From positions 1 to 48,901 of the forward strand of contig NZ_JAAGVY010000039.1 in assembly GCF_010686655.1 (NCBI RefSeq): a stretch of DNA of 48,901 nucleotides. Direction: 5' to 3'. This DNA is from Cryomorpha ignava (GTDB lineage Bacteria > Bacteroidota > Bacteroidia > Flavobacteriales_D > Cryomorphaceae). The notes beneath the pieces were generated by a model. That model did no database searches. It was given only the letters and a program-made list of their open reading frames with translations, and was not told where the DNA came from. Shown here piece after piece: positions 8,377 through 15,659 of the stretch; within the stretch, counting starts at the first letter, position 1, and each line of letters starts with the position of its first letter. The translations under genes were made by a program, and so were the position numbers.

Positions 8377-9561
8377 TCAATACACAATTAGCTTCGTGCT
8401 ATAAGTTTCTGAACGAAGAATGTAAATGCCCGGATCAAATCCTGACAGATTAAGATCAGCAGACCCCCCATTGACCTTTAGCGTATTAACCAATCTCCCA
8501 TCTATGCCGTAAATTTGGATATCCTGAACATCTTTTTCCACTAATTCAATACGGACAAAATTACGTGCCGGATTTGGGTACAACTTAAAGTCGGCCACAG
8601 CATTTATTTCACTTACAAAAGTAGCGTCTCCATTGTATTCAGAAAAAGTAGGAATCATGCAGACGATGGGGCCTGTGCCATTGTCAAAACGGCCTTCCGA
8701 ATCGTCCGGAATTTGAGTACCAAATCGCACGTAATCAACTGTAAGTGTATCGGAATTTGAAAGCAAAAGATCATCTCCGTCAGACCCAAGCTTGAAAAAA
8801 GTATGGAGACCCGGCTCTTGCAGACCCATGTCGCACCACACAATCAGGTAAGAATCTGGTTCGATAATGGTATCCGGAAAAACGAACAGCGTAGGATCGC
8901 CAATTTTATCACTTAAAAAATAACCCGTCATGTCGATCGGCTCATCGCTATTATTGTAAATCTCTACCCAATCTTCGTAACCGCCCCATTGGTCTTGAGC
9001 TGTTGACTCGTTAATTGCCTGATATTCATTTATAACCAGTCCTAAATTTACCGAATTGGTATTGTGGTCGTTAAAGCTTGGAATCAATCGTACAAAAGGC
9101 CCATGCCCACTGGGATACCGACCAACCGTAATATCATCGGGTGTAGGTCCGAAACGCACATAATCAAGCGAAGTAGAGTCGGGATTATAAAGGCCGAGCT
9201 CCTCGCCCGAAGCGCCTAGCCTAAAGGAGGTATGCAAACCTTCCTGCTCTATCTCTCCGTCGCACCAAACAATGAGAAAACCATCTGCATCAATTACCAC
9301 ATCGGGAAATACATACTTTGTTCTATCACCATGATTATCAGAAAGGAAATAACCTTCCATATTGATGGCTTGATCGCTGCTATTGTAAATTTCTACCCAG
9401 TCGTCAAATTCACCATTTGGATCTGCAGCTGTTGAAGTATTTGCAGGCATAAATTCGTTAATTACGAGCTTACCGAAAAAAGGCTCGCATTGCGAAAAGG
9501 CATTTGTACATAAAAAAGTTATGGCTACAGCCAATGTAAGCAATTTGTAGAGTGGTTTCAT
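8377..9561 (-). CDS. Secreted protein with two lamin-tail domains and T9SS type A sorting domain
   Basis: A 394-residue protein starting at the ATG at 9561, which gives a good signal peptide (MKPLYKLLTLAVAITFLC, cleavage near AFSQ). Two homologous lamin-tail domains follow (KLVINEFMPAN ... DDWVEIYNSSDQAINMEGYF; LVINEYQAINE ... EDWVEIYNNSDEPIDMTGYF), each ~135 residues. The last ~75 residues are a type A T9SS sorting domain (FKLYPNPARNFVRIEL, then GIDGRLV, then GFDPGIYILR). It lies 77 bases upstream of the CotH protein, which has the same lamin-tail type, so the two may be co-expressed. Lamin-tail domains are thought to aid surface or polymer attachment. No catalytic domain is seen. Confidence 0.88.
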   Translation of the reverse strand: MKPLYKLLTLAVAITFLCTNAFSQCEPFFGKLVINEFMPANTSTAADPNGEFDDWVEIYNSSDQAINMEGYFLSDNHGDRTKYVFPDVVIDADGFLIVWCDGEIEQEGLHTSFRLGASGEELGLYNPDSTSLDYVRFGPTPDDITVGRYPSGHGPFVRLIPSFNDHNTNSVNLGLVINEYQAINESTAQDQWGGYEDWVEIYNNSDEPIDMTGYFLSDKIGDPTLFVFPDTIIEPDSYLIVWCDMGLQEPGLHTFFKLGSDGDDLLLSNSDTLTVDYVRFGTQIPDDSEGRFDNGTGPIVCMIPTFSEYNGDATFVSEINAVADFKLYPNPARNFVRIELVEKDVQDIQIYGIDGRLVNTLKVNGGSADLNLSGFDPGIYILRSETYSTKLIVY

Positions 9562-9813
9562 GGTTGAAAGATATAAAATACAATGATAATTAATTCGACC
9601 GATCAAAAAAAGTCTTAAATATCAGGAAAGTTCAATTCCCAAAGTCTTTCAACTTGTTTCTTCGGTTTCAGGGTTTTGATTGTCAATCCATCCATGAACA
9701 TCCAATACCTGATCTTGCAGCTTAAGATTAAGAATGAAATAACTGATTGATTTGTTGCAAATACTTGCTAAACAAAGCTTTCAAAACAATCAGAAATATA
9801 TTTTTACTGATAG
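9562..9813. other. Intergenic region between lamin-tail gene and tRNA-Pro promoter
   Basis: AT-rich, without a credible ORF. It must carry the minus-strand promoter for the lamin-tail/CotH genes, but I see only weak matches (a TATCTTTC-like box just upstream of 9561). Confidence 0.4.
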
Positions 9814-9844
9814 TTTGTTGATAGATGAATAAATTCTATATTTG
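9814..9844 (+). promoter_or_regulatory. Promoter of tRNA-Pro
   Basis: TTTG (9814-9817), a 19-base spacer, then TATATTTG (9837-9844): an exact match to the Bacteroidota vegetative promoter, about 50 bases before the mature tRNA. Confidence 0.8.
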
Positions 9845-9897
9845 CGCTCCCAATTCGGGATATCAATGCAAATTGACTACCGAAAAAGAAACACCTT

Positions 9898-9971
9898 CGG
9901 GGTGTAGCGTAGCCCGGTATCGCGCCTGCTTTGGGAGCAGGAGGTCGTAGGTTCGAATCCTGCCACCCCGA
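9898..9971 (+). tRNA. tRNA-Pro (anticodon TGG)
   Basis: A 74-base cloverleaf. Acceptor arms CGGGGTG (9898-9904) and CACCCCG (9964-9970) pair fully, with discriminator A at 9971. The anticodon stem CCTGC/GCAGG encloses loop TTTGGGA, giving anticodon TGG (proline). The T arm is GTAGG-TTCGAAT-CCTGC. CCA is not encoded. The 3' end of this gene is duplicated 435 bases downstream (10343-10408). Confidence 0.95.
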
Positions 9972-9978
9972 CTTTATA

Positions 9979-10010
9979 AGAGCTGTCTCATTGAGGCAGC
10001 TCTTTTTTTT
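9979..10010 (+). terminator. Intrinsic terminator of tRNA-Pro
   Basis: AGAGCTG-T-CTC, loop ATT, GAG-G-CAGCTCT, then a run of eight T. It should separate the tRNA transcript from the GIY-YIG gene. Confidence 0.85.
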
Positions 10011-10035
10011 GTCGTGTTTTTCGTAATTTCATGCC

Positions 10036-10386
10036 ATGGTGGTATATATCCTTTACAGCAATTCCATCCAGCAATTCTACGCCGGATCCAGTGCTGATTT
10101 TGATAATAGGCTAATTCGACATAACGCCGGTAGATCAAAATCAACCAAAAAAGGGATTCCTTGGCATGTAGTTAGAATTATACATTGTAAATCTCGATCG
10201 GAAGCTGTTATACCAGAAATAAAAATTAAGAAACGGGGAATACAAAGGTGGTTATTAGATAATATGAGCGAATTCCGAGAGAATAGAGAAATATCATATC
10301 TCAATCTATATTGTATTTTAAATGCGTCCCGCCGAAGGGGGAAGGTCGTAGGTTCGAACTTAGCAAAGCGTTTTCACGACCGCTAG
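10036..10386 (+). CDS. GIY-YIG endonuclease-like protein with a read-through tail
   Basis: 116 codons. Residues 1-85 are a single-domain GIY-YIG (URI type) nuclease. VYILYS holds the first motif and FYAG the second (usually YIG or YCG); the catalytic Arg follows in the NRL segment, then the typical RSKSTKKGIPWHVV. The metal-binding Glu sits in the PEIKIKKRG segment. The rest of the ORF is not domain: it reads through into a copy of the tRNA-Pro 3' end (SRRRGKVVGSNLAKR is out-of-sense tRNA sequence). Such proteins cut DNA and are frequent, often as orphans, in Bacteroidota. The altered YAG may mean reduced activity. It sits between two copies of the tRNA end, which suggests it belongs to a tRNA-linked mobile unit. 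Confidence 0.75.
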   Translation: MVVYILYSNSIQQFYAGSSADFDNRLIRHNAGRSKSTKKGIPWHVVRIIHCKSRSEAVIPEIKIKKRGIQRWLLDNMSEFRENREISYLNLYCILNASRRRGKVVGSNLAKRFHDR

Positions 10387-10408
10387 GGAGTAATCCTGCC
10401 ACCCCGAC
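10343..10408 (+). repeat. Interrupted duplicate of the tRNA-Pro 3' end
   Basis: 10343-10358 repeats 9942-9957 (AGGTCGTAGGTTCGAA) and 10394-10408 repeats 9958-9972 (TCCTGCCACCCCGAC), both exactly. Between them are 35 bases absent from the tRNA, including GACCGCTAGGGAGTAATCCT, which matches the right half of the hairpin repeats at 1-530. There is no 5' half, so this is not a working tRNA. Confidence 0.92.
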
Positions 10409-10415
10409 AACCATT

Positions 10416-10446
10416 AAAACCCAACGTTTTCAACGTTGGGTTTTTT
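10416..10446 (+). terminator. Strong terminator-like hairpin after the tRNA-end duplicate
   Basis: A perfect stem AAACCCAACGTT / AACGTTGGGTTT with a three-base loop and a T run. It mirrors the tRNA-plus-terminator layout at 9898-10010. Confidence 0.75.
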
Positions 10447-10521
10447 GTTTCAAATATCCACGAAAGCTTGCTTTCAAGTTGATATTTGAAACAAAAAACT
10501 AGTCGTGCATTTTCGCACGAC
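10440..10521. repeat. Nested inverted repeats
   Basis: 19-base perfect arms at 10440-10458 and 10481-10499 enclose a small GAAAG/CTTTC hairpin. They are followed directly by a second hairpin, GTCGTGC (10502-10508) and GCACGAC (10515-10521). With the terminator before them, three stable stems follow each other within about 105 bases. Confidence 0.85.
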
Positions 10522-10556
10522 ATAGGTTTTAAAGGTTGTCTCCAAATCCCGAGACT

Positions 10557-10583
10557 AGGATCAGCGACGAAGGAGCTAATCCT
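10557..10583. repeat. Single hairpin of the same type as the 1-530 repeats
   Basis: AGGAT-C-AGC, loop GACGAAGGA, GCT-A-ATCCT. It has the same outer arms and the same C/A mismatch as the terminal hairpin of the 88-base repeats, with a similar loop, but the inner stem is AGC/GCT instead of ATTC/GAAT. It is followed by GCC, as in tRNA-Pro. Confidence 0.75.
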
Positions 10584-11076
10584 GCCTTACATTTTACATG
10601 TTCAAAACGCCGAATTCAAAGGCAAAAACAATGAATAAACCCGGGCGAGAAGCCCAAAGAAAAAGTCCCTCGTCCCGATTTCTTCGAAATCAAAAACGAA
10701 GACGCGAAGCGACGACAGAAACATACGACCACCAAAAAACTAGTCCGCATCTTCACGGGAGGTAGATTTAACAAGTTAATAGCAAGACCTGCGTATCCCA
10801 AATTCTGATCGCATTAGCGCAGCTAAATCCATAGAGTTGCTGAGAGATCAGACCAATGCCCCTCTTTTAATGAAAAAATTAACGAATAAGCCTACTCCCT
10901 CTCAAAGCCTCCTCGACCTTCAATTTAGATCCCAAACTATCAGATACAGATTATCAAGACTTTCGTGAGAGATTATGCTCAATCAAGTGGGTAAAGTCAA
11001 CTCAAGCCAAAAATATTTAATACAAATCATTAATATGTTTTATGTATTTATTAGTATTGATATACTCATGCTTATG
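10584..11076. other. Non-coding stretch between hairpin island and SPFH gene
   Basis: No convincing gene. Short open stretches on both strands have no recognisable motif and read like junk. A CCCGGGCGAGAAGCCC segment (10638-10653) and an ACTAGTC echo (10739-10745) of the hairpin region suggest old repeat debris. Confidence 0.4.
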
Positions 11077-11084
11077 TATTTTTG
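11077..11084 (+). promoter_or_regulatory. -7 box upstream of the SPFH lipoprotein
   Basis: TATTTTTG fits TAnnTTTG and lies 17 bases before the ATG at 11101. A TTG at 11057-11059 is 17 rather than 19 bases upstream. Confidence 0.5.
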
Positions 11085-11100
11085 CAAAAAAACTAAAGCG

Positions 11101-11877
11101 ATGAAAACGATATTAAGAAATGCATGTATTATTTTATTGGCGGCATCTACCCTAAGTTGTGTTACAATTCGACAAGGAAATGTGGGCGTAAAACGAACGC
11201 TAGGAAAGATTGATCCGGATTTCATGGAACCGGGAGCTCGTTTATACAATATATTCGCTACCAAGATAATTACCGTTCCTGTTCGTACTGAAAACATAGA
11301 AGTAACCTTAGAACTTCCCTCAAAAGAAGGTTTAAATGTAAAAGCGGACATCTCCATTCTCTACCATATTGAAAAAAGCAAGGCAACAGAAATTGTAGGC
11401 GAAATAGGAATGGATTATGAATCAACCATAATACTTCCGGTGTTTCGAGCCTCTGCTGCTGATGTGACCGCCAAGTACATGGCAAAAGATATGCATACTG
11501 GCAATCGATTTGAAATTGAAACAGCGATTAAGGAACAAATGATGAAAATTATCGGTAGCCGCGGATTTGAAATTGAAGCTGTATTGATGAAAAGCATTCA
11601 ACTACCTCAAGGATTATATAAAGCTATCGAAGAAAAATTAGAGGCGGAACAAGATGCTCAGCGCATGGAGTTTATTCTACTCAAAGAAAAGCAGGAAGCA
11701 TTGAGGAGAACTATAGAAGCGGAAGGAATAAGAGATGCAAACCAAATTATTTCTGAAGGATTAACGCCTCAGATTATTCAATACCAAACCATTGAAGCAT
11801 ACAGGGAGCTTTCAAAATCGCCCAATGCAAAATTGATCATTGGCAATGGCCAGCAGCCTATTTTATTAGAACCTTGA
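11101..11877 (+). CDS. SPFH/prohibitin-family lipoprotein
   Basis: A 258-residue protein starting at 11101. A longer in-frame start at 10975 only adds AT-rich translation upstream of a -7 box. The N-terminus is a lipoprotein-like signal ending in STLSC at Cys20. The SPFH (band 7) domain spans about 22-200 (GNVGVKRTLGKIDPDFMEPGARLYNI, then ITVPVRTENIEV, then NVKADISILYHIE), followed by a helical segment rich in Glu/Lys/Ala (AIEEKLEAEQDAQRMEFILL, then EAEGIRDANQIISEGLT) as in prohibitins. SPFH proteins form large ring scaffolds on membranes. Here lipid anchoring would place it outside the inner membrane. nhaB follows after 75 bases. Confidence 0.88.
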   Translation: MKTILRNACIILLAASTLSCVTIRQGNVGVKRTLGKIDPDFMEPGARLYNIFATKIITVPVRTENIEVTLELPSKEGLNVKADISILYHIEKSKATEIVGEIGMDYESTIILPVFRASAADVTAKYMAKDMHTGNRFEIETAIKEQMMKIIGSRGFEIEAVLMKSIQLPQGLYKAIEEKLEAEQDAQRMEFILLKEKQEALRRTIEAEGIRDANQIISEGLTPQIIQYQTIEAYRELSKSPNAKLIIGNGQQPILLEP

Positions 11878-11952
11878 TCCTATCCTCCATGAAATAAATG
11901 ATACAGGTAGATTAGAGTTGCATCAATTGAATAGAGTATTTATCACGAAGAT

Positions 11953-13422
11953 ATGTTAAGAAATTTTCTAGGGAATAGCCCAATATGGTTTAAGGTTACA
12001 ATGGTCTGTTTTCTGATTATAAATGTGGTTTCCTACTATGTTTTAGGACCGGTAATAACCGCATGGCTTTTTATAGGAGAATTCATTTTTACGCTTGCAA
12101 TGGCTCTAAAATGTTATCCGCTTCAGTCAGGCGGTTTATTAGCCATTCAAGCCTTGCTCTTAGGTCTTACAACGGCTGATACGGCCTACTATGAAGTAAA
12201 TCAGAACTTAGAAGTAATTTTACTTCTGGTTTTTATGGTAGCAGGAATTTACTTTATGAAGCCCTTACTCATGTTTATGTTTAGTAAGATTTTCACTAAA
12301 ATAAAATCCAAACTTCTTCTTTCAGTTCTCTTCATTTCCTTATCAGCTATTTTATCCGCTTTTTTGGATGCACTTACAGTAATGGCTGTTTTAATAAGTG
12401 TATCAGTTGGCTTTTACGGAGTCTATCATAAAATTCATTCCGGATTAGAAGATTACAATAAAAATGAAATTCCCGACAAAGATGAACTAAGCGGAAAAAC
12501 GTTAGCACAATTCAGAAGCTTTTTAAGGAGCTTAATCATGCATGGGGCGGTTGGAACAGCTCTTGGGGGAGTTTGCACACTTGTTGGAGAACCTCAGAAT
12601 TTACTGATCGGAGAGCGGATGGGTTGGGATTTTGCGGAGTTTTTCTTTCGCATGGCACCCATTACTATTCCCGTATTTTTTTGTGGCTTAATAACGACTG
12701 TAATTTTGGAACTAACAGGATGGTTTGGTTTCGGAGCAAAACTACCAACCGTAGCACGGCAAATTATTCAAGAATATATTGCAAAAGAAGATAGTGAAAG
12801 AAATCAAAAAGAGAATTATGCTTTATGGGTGCAAGGAGTGGCGGCCGTTTTACTTATCACTAGTCTGGCATTACACATTGCTCCTGTTGGATTTATTGGC
12901 TTAGGATTGATCATATTTCAAACTGCATTCATTGGCATTACCGATGAACATGCTTTAGGACATGCTTTTAAAGAGGCTTTGCCCTTTACAGGACTGTTAG
13001 TTGTTTTCTTTGTAATTGTTGCAATGATTCACGATCAGCATCTGTTCTCTCCAATTATACAATGGGCGTTACAGCAAGAACTCGATAATCAACCAGTTTT
13101 GTTTTATGCTGCCAACGGAATATTATCAGCAATCAGTGACAACGTTTTTGTAGCGACCATTTACATCAGCGAAATTAATAAGGCTTTTCAAGGTGGTGCA
13201 ATTGACAGAATGCATTTTGAAAAATTAGCCATCGCTATCAATACCGGAACAAATTTACCAAGCATTGCTACCCCAAACGGGCAGGCTGCATTTTTGTTCT
13301 TACTTACTTCCTCTATTGCTCCTCTTATTGGCTTATCCTATGGAAAGATGGTCAAAATGGCCTTTCCATATACCATTGTGCTTGGAATTGCAGGATTGTT
13401 AGGAGTTATGCACTTTCTATAA
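11953..13422 (+). CDS. nhaB: Na+/H+ antiporter NhaB
   Basis: A 489-residue integral membrane protein with about 12 hydrophobic segments. The opening NFLGNSPIWFKVTMVCFLI, the GTALGGVCTLVGEPQNLLIG loop (about residues 200-219), SAISDNVFVATIY and the GTNLPSIATPNGQAAFLFLL stretch near the end are typical of NhaB, part of the ion transporter superfamily. It exports Na+ in exchange for H+, fitting a marine or salt-exposed host. The length is close to the usual ~510 residues. It lies between the SPFH lipoprotein and a leucine-rich repeat protein on the same strand with short gaps, so the three may be co-transcribed. Confidence 0.92.
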   Translation: MLRNFLGNSPIWFKVTMVCFLIINVVSYYVLGPVITAWLFIGEFIFTLAMALKCYPLQSGGLLAIQALLLGLTTADTAYYEVNQNLEVILLLVFMVAGIYFMKPLLMFMFSKIFTKIKSKLLLSVLFISLSAILSAFLDALTVMAVLISVSVGFYGVYHKIHSGLEDYNKNEIPDKDELSGKTLAQFRSFLRSLIMHGAVGTALGGVCTLVGEPQNLLIGERMGWDFAEFFFRMAPITIPVFFCGLITTVILELTGWFGFGAKLPTVARQIIQEYIAKEDSERNQKENYALWVQGVAAVLLITSLALHIAPVGFIGLGLIIFQTAFIGITDEHALGHAFKEALPFTGLLVVFFVIVAMIHDQHLFSPIIQWALQQELDNQPVLFYAANGILSAISDNVFVATIYISEINKAFQGGAIDRMHFEKLAIAINTGTNLPSIATPNGQAAFLFLLTSSIAPLIGLSYGKMVKMAFPYTIVLGIAGLLGVMHFL

Positions 13423-13462
13423 TTCAACTGTAAATAACATTGTAGATATAAATAGTACTAAT

Positions 13463-14104
13463 ATGAAAAGTAAAATAATAGTCTTGATTAGCCTCATATT
13501 TGGATTTACGAATTTCAATTGGGCCCAGGACAGCACCCAGTACAAATTTCAATACGACAACTTACAAGAAGCCTTAAAATTTCCCGAAAAGGTTCTTCGT
13601 TTAGATCTAAGCAATCAAGAGTTAGATTTTTCACCTGTTCTTTTCAAAAAATTCGTCAATCTGCAATATTTAAGTTTAAAGAATGACCATTTTGATGAGC
13701 TCCCTAAAGAGATTTTAGAATTAGAAAGTCTTAGAATCTTAGATTTGAGTGGCAATGACTTTACTGAATTACCCGAAAACTTTTTCAAACTTAAAAATTT
13801 GGAAGAGCTTTATTTGAATGATGAAAAAAACATGAATCTACCTAAGACATTAAATACCCTTAGCAAACTCCCCAATTTAAGAGCACTCCATTTAGAAAAT
13901 GATGCATTGAAAGAAATTCCGATTGATATTTCTAAGCTTAAAACATTAGAAGCTTTATACTTAAATGGAAATGAAATAGAAACCATTCCCTCAATCGTTG
14001 AGCAAATGGATCGGTTAAAGTACTTGGAAATTTATCACAACCGCATCAAGCCATCTCTTCGGCTGAATAATGATCCGAAAGGAAACATGATTATTAAATT
14101 TTAA
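13463..14104 (+). CDS. Secreted leucine-rich repeat protein
   Basis: 213 residues: signal peptide (cleavage after NWAQ, about residue 21), then about six leucine-rich repeats of ~23 residues (LRLDLSNQELDF, LQYLSLKNDHFDELP, LRILDLSGNDFTELP, LEELYLNDEKNMNLP, LRALHLENDALKEIP, LEALYLNGNEIETIP, LKYLEIYHNRIK). It has no anchor, enzymatic domain or T9SS tail. It is likely periplasmic or exported and used for protein binding. It begins 41 bases after nhaB and may share its transcript. The partner is unknown. Confidence 0.85.
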   Translation: MKSKIIVLISLIFGFTNFNWAQDSTQYKFQYDNLQEALKFPEKVLRLDLSNQELDFSPVLFKKFVNLQYLSLKNDHFDELPKEILELESLRILDLSGNDFTELPENFFKLKNLEELYLNDEKNMNLPKTLNTLSKLPNLRALHLENDALKEIPIDISKLKTLEALYLNGNEIETIPSIVEQMDRLKYLEIYHNRIKPSLRLNNDPKGNMIIKF

Positions 14105-14470
14105 AGGGATCAGGTTTAATTCGAATTAATTTTGGAATTATTTCAGATGTGGTATCCATTAAAATGATTTCTTCGGAGCTCATTAGTAGTTGGTGATTAG
14201 CTTCTAAAATCAAGGATAGATTTTTCCGAGGTGCTAATAGCATTGGCAAAGTCATATTCTTTTGCAATTTTCGACTTTTGGGTCGGCCTGTGCGGTTTGA
14301 AAGCATGTGTGGTTTTAAGGTGTCGGCAGTTTCTTTACATTATCCATTCTAAGTGGCTATACTTTTTTTCAATCCGTTTCCAAAAACCACCGCTCCAATC
14401 CGTCATAAACGTAGGCTGCCAATCTTCGGGAAAGTCTATTAAAACAGCTTCAATAACAATTTTTTTTTGA
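14094..14470 (-). pseudogene. Decayed minus-strand ORF
   Basis: Two minus-strand reading segments look protein-like but are in different frames and carry stops: an upstream one around 14470-14345 (containing FPEDWQPTFMTDWSGGFWKR) and a downstream one ending at 14094 (containing LMSSEEIILMDTTSEIIPKL). Together they could be the remains of a small gene. I do not recognise the family. The 14105-14602 gap otherwise holds nothing I can name. Confidence 0.3.
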
Positions 14471-14602
14471 TAAAATCCGCTTCGTTTAACCGACTGTTGA
14501 CAGAAATAGAACAAAAATTATCTGCAACAAAGAAAACTCCTAAATTTTCCCATTTCTAATATAATCCGTGTATCTTCGCATGGAAACATTCAATGATTAC
14601 GA

Positions 14603-14962
14603 ATGAATAAATTTGAAGTAATATTTTTGACTGAAGCTAAAGAATTTCTTTTGAAATTAGATGAAAAAAGTCGTCACAAAGTAATCTTCAATATTGACAA
14701 GGCAAAAATTAAGAATGACAAAGAGCTGTTTAAAAAACTTATAGGTGCAATCTGGGAGTTCAGAACGTTGTATAACAAGACTCATTACAGAATTTTTGCT
14801 TTTTGGGACAAAGAAGACAAGGTGCAAACGTTAGTTCTGGCAACGCACGGGATTATTAAAAAATCGGACAAAACTCCCCAAAAAGAGATTGATAAAGCAG
14901 AGCGAATCAGATTGAGATACTTTGAACTTAAAAACAAAAATAAAAATGGCACCACAAAATAA
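14603..14962 (+). CDS. HigB/RelE-type toxin of a type II toxin-antitoxin pair
   Basis: A 119-residue basic protein of the Gp49-like/HigB branch of the RelE fold. It shows FLTEAKEFLLKLDEKSRHKV, the IWEFRTLYNKTHYRIFAFWD core strand pair, then LATHGIIKKSDKTP and a Lys-rich helix, all typical of the family. These toxins are ribosome-dependent mRNA endonucleases. The toxin gene comes first and overlaps the antitoxin gene by 17 bases, the usual higBA order. Flanking decayed ORFs suggest a region open to insertion. Confidence 0.88.
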   Translation: MNKFEVIFLTEAKEFLLKLDEKSRHKVIFNIDKAKIKNDKELFKKLIGAIWEFRTLYNKTHYRIFAFWDKEDKVQTLVLATHGIIKKSDKTPQKEIDKAERIRLRYFELKNKNKNGTTK

Positions 14963-15281
14963 TGAATTAGAAATGTTCACTTTTGACCAAATTAAGGATG
15001 AATTTATTGGCGAAATTGGAACCGAAAAAAGAATACAATATGAACAAGAATTACAGCTTGTGGTTGTGGGCGAAATGATTCGTAAAGTTCGACTTGAGAG
15101 AAAAATGACCCAAACAGATTTGGGGAAATTAATTGGTGTGCAACGTGCGCAAATTTCGAAGTTGGAAAACAATACCACAAACGTGACAATGGAAACTATA
15201 TTGAAAGTCTTTGGAGCATTGAAAGCAAAAGTGAACTTTAACGTTGAGCTTATGAATACCAAAATTCAAAGCGCGGGGTAG
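14946..15281 (+). CDS. HigA-type antitoxin, XRE family
   Basis: A 111-residue protein starting at the ATG at 14946; an in-frame TTG at 14922 is less likely. After an acidic N-terminal half comes a helix-turn-helix of the Cro/C1 type (about residues 48-98: GEMIRKVRLERKMTQTDLGK, then LIGVQRAQISKLENNTTNVT). It should neutralise the upstream toxin and repress the operon through its DNA-binding domain. The typical LxxxxGxxRxQIxxLE recognition pattern is intact. Confidence 0.9.
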   Translation: MAPQNNELEMFTFDQIKDEFIGEIGTEKRIQYEQELQLVVVGEMIRKVRLERKMTQTDLGKLIGVQRAQISKLENNTTNVTMETILKVFGALKAKVNFNVELMNTKIQSAG

Positions 15282-15400
15282 AACAAATTACAACCTATTT
15301 AGTGTGATCAAATTTCAACAGCTTACGCTCTTAGAAATATTGTAAAAATTGCTCGGCTTTTCATTTCAACAGCCGATTTTTCTCTATTGGTACAATTAAA

Positions 15401-15646
15401 ATGAAGAAGTCAGATTCTATAGAAATAAGTGAAAACGATGGAATGACTTTTCACAAAGCGCACTATGTACTATGAGGCAGATACTGATAGCTACAAAGAT
15501 GTAGTGATGCAATATAATTTTGACATCAGGGTCAGTTTAATGAATCTATTGATCCTTTTGATCGCGTCATTTTGGCAAATAAATACAGCACAGTGGGACA
15601 AATGCTAAAGACCGACCACCGTATTATTATAAATTTACAGCTCTAA
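15401..15646 (+). pseudogene. Decayed small gene upstream of sbcD
   Basis: Three consecutive segments in different frames read like one protein: ATG at 15401 (MKKSDSIEISENDGMTFHKA), then YYEADTDSYKDVVMQYNF, then NESIDPFDRVILANKYSTVG to a TAA at 15644. At least two frameshifts would be needed to join them. No family recognised. The region 15282-15659 otherwise contains nothing clear. Confidence 0.35.
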
Positions 15647-15659
15647 CTAATTCTCACCA

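Noticed and set aside
10343-10408. Second tRNA-Pro gene
   Set aside because: Only the T arm and acceptor 3' strand are present and the T arm is interrupted; no anticodon arm.
10311-10502. 63-codon ORF after the GIY-YIG gene
   Set aside because: It is a translation of the duplicated tRNA end and the hairpins (GSNPATPT is tRNA 3' sequence), not a gene.
10616-10801. 61-codon minus-strand ORF
   Set aside because: Low-complexity, no signal or domain, in repeat debris.
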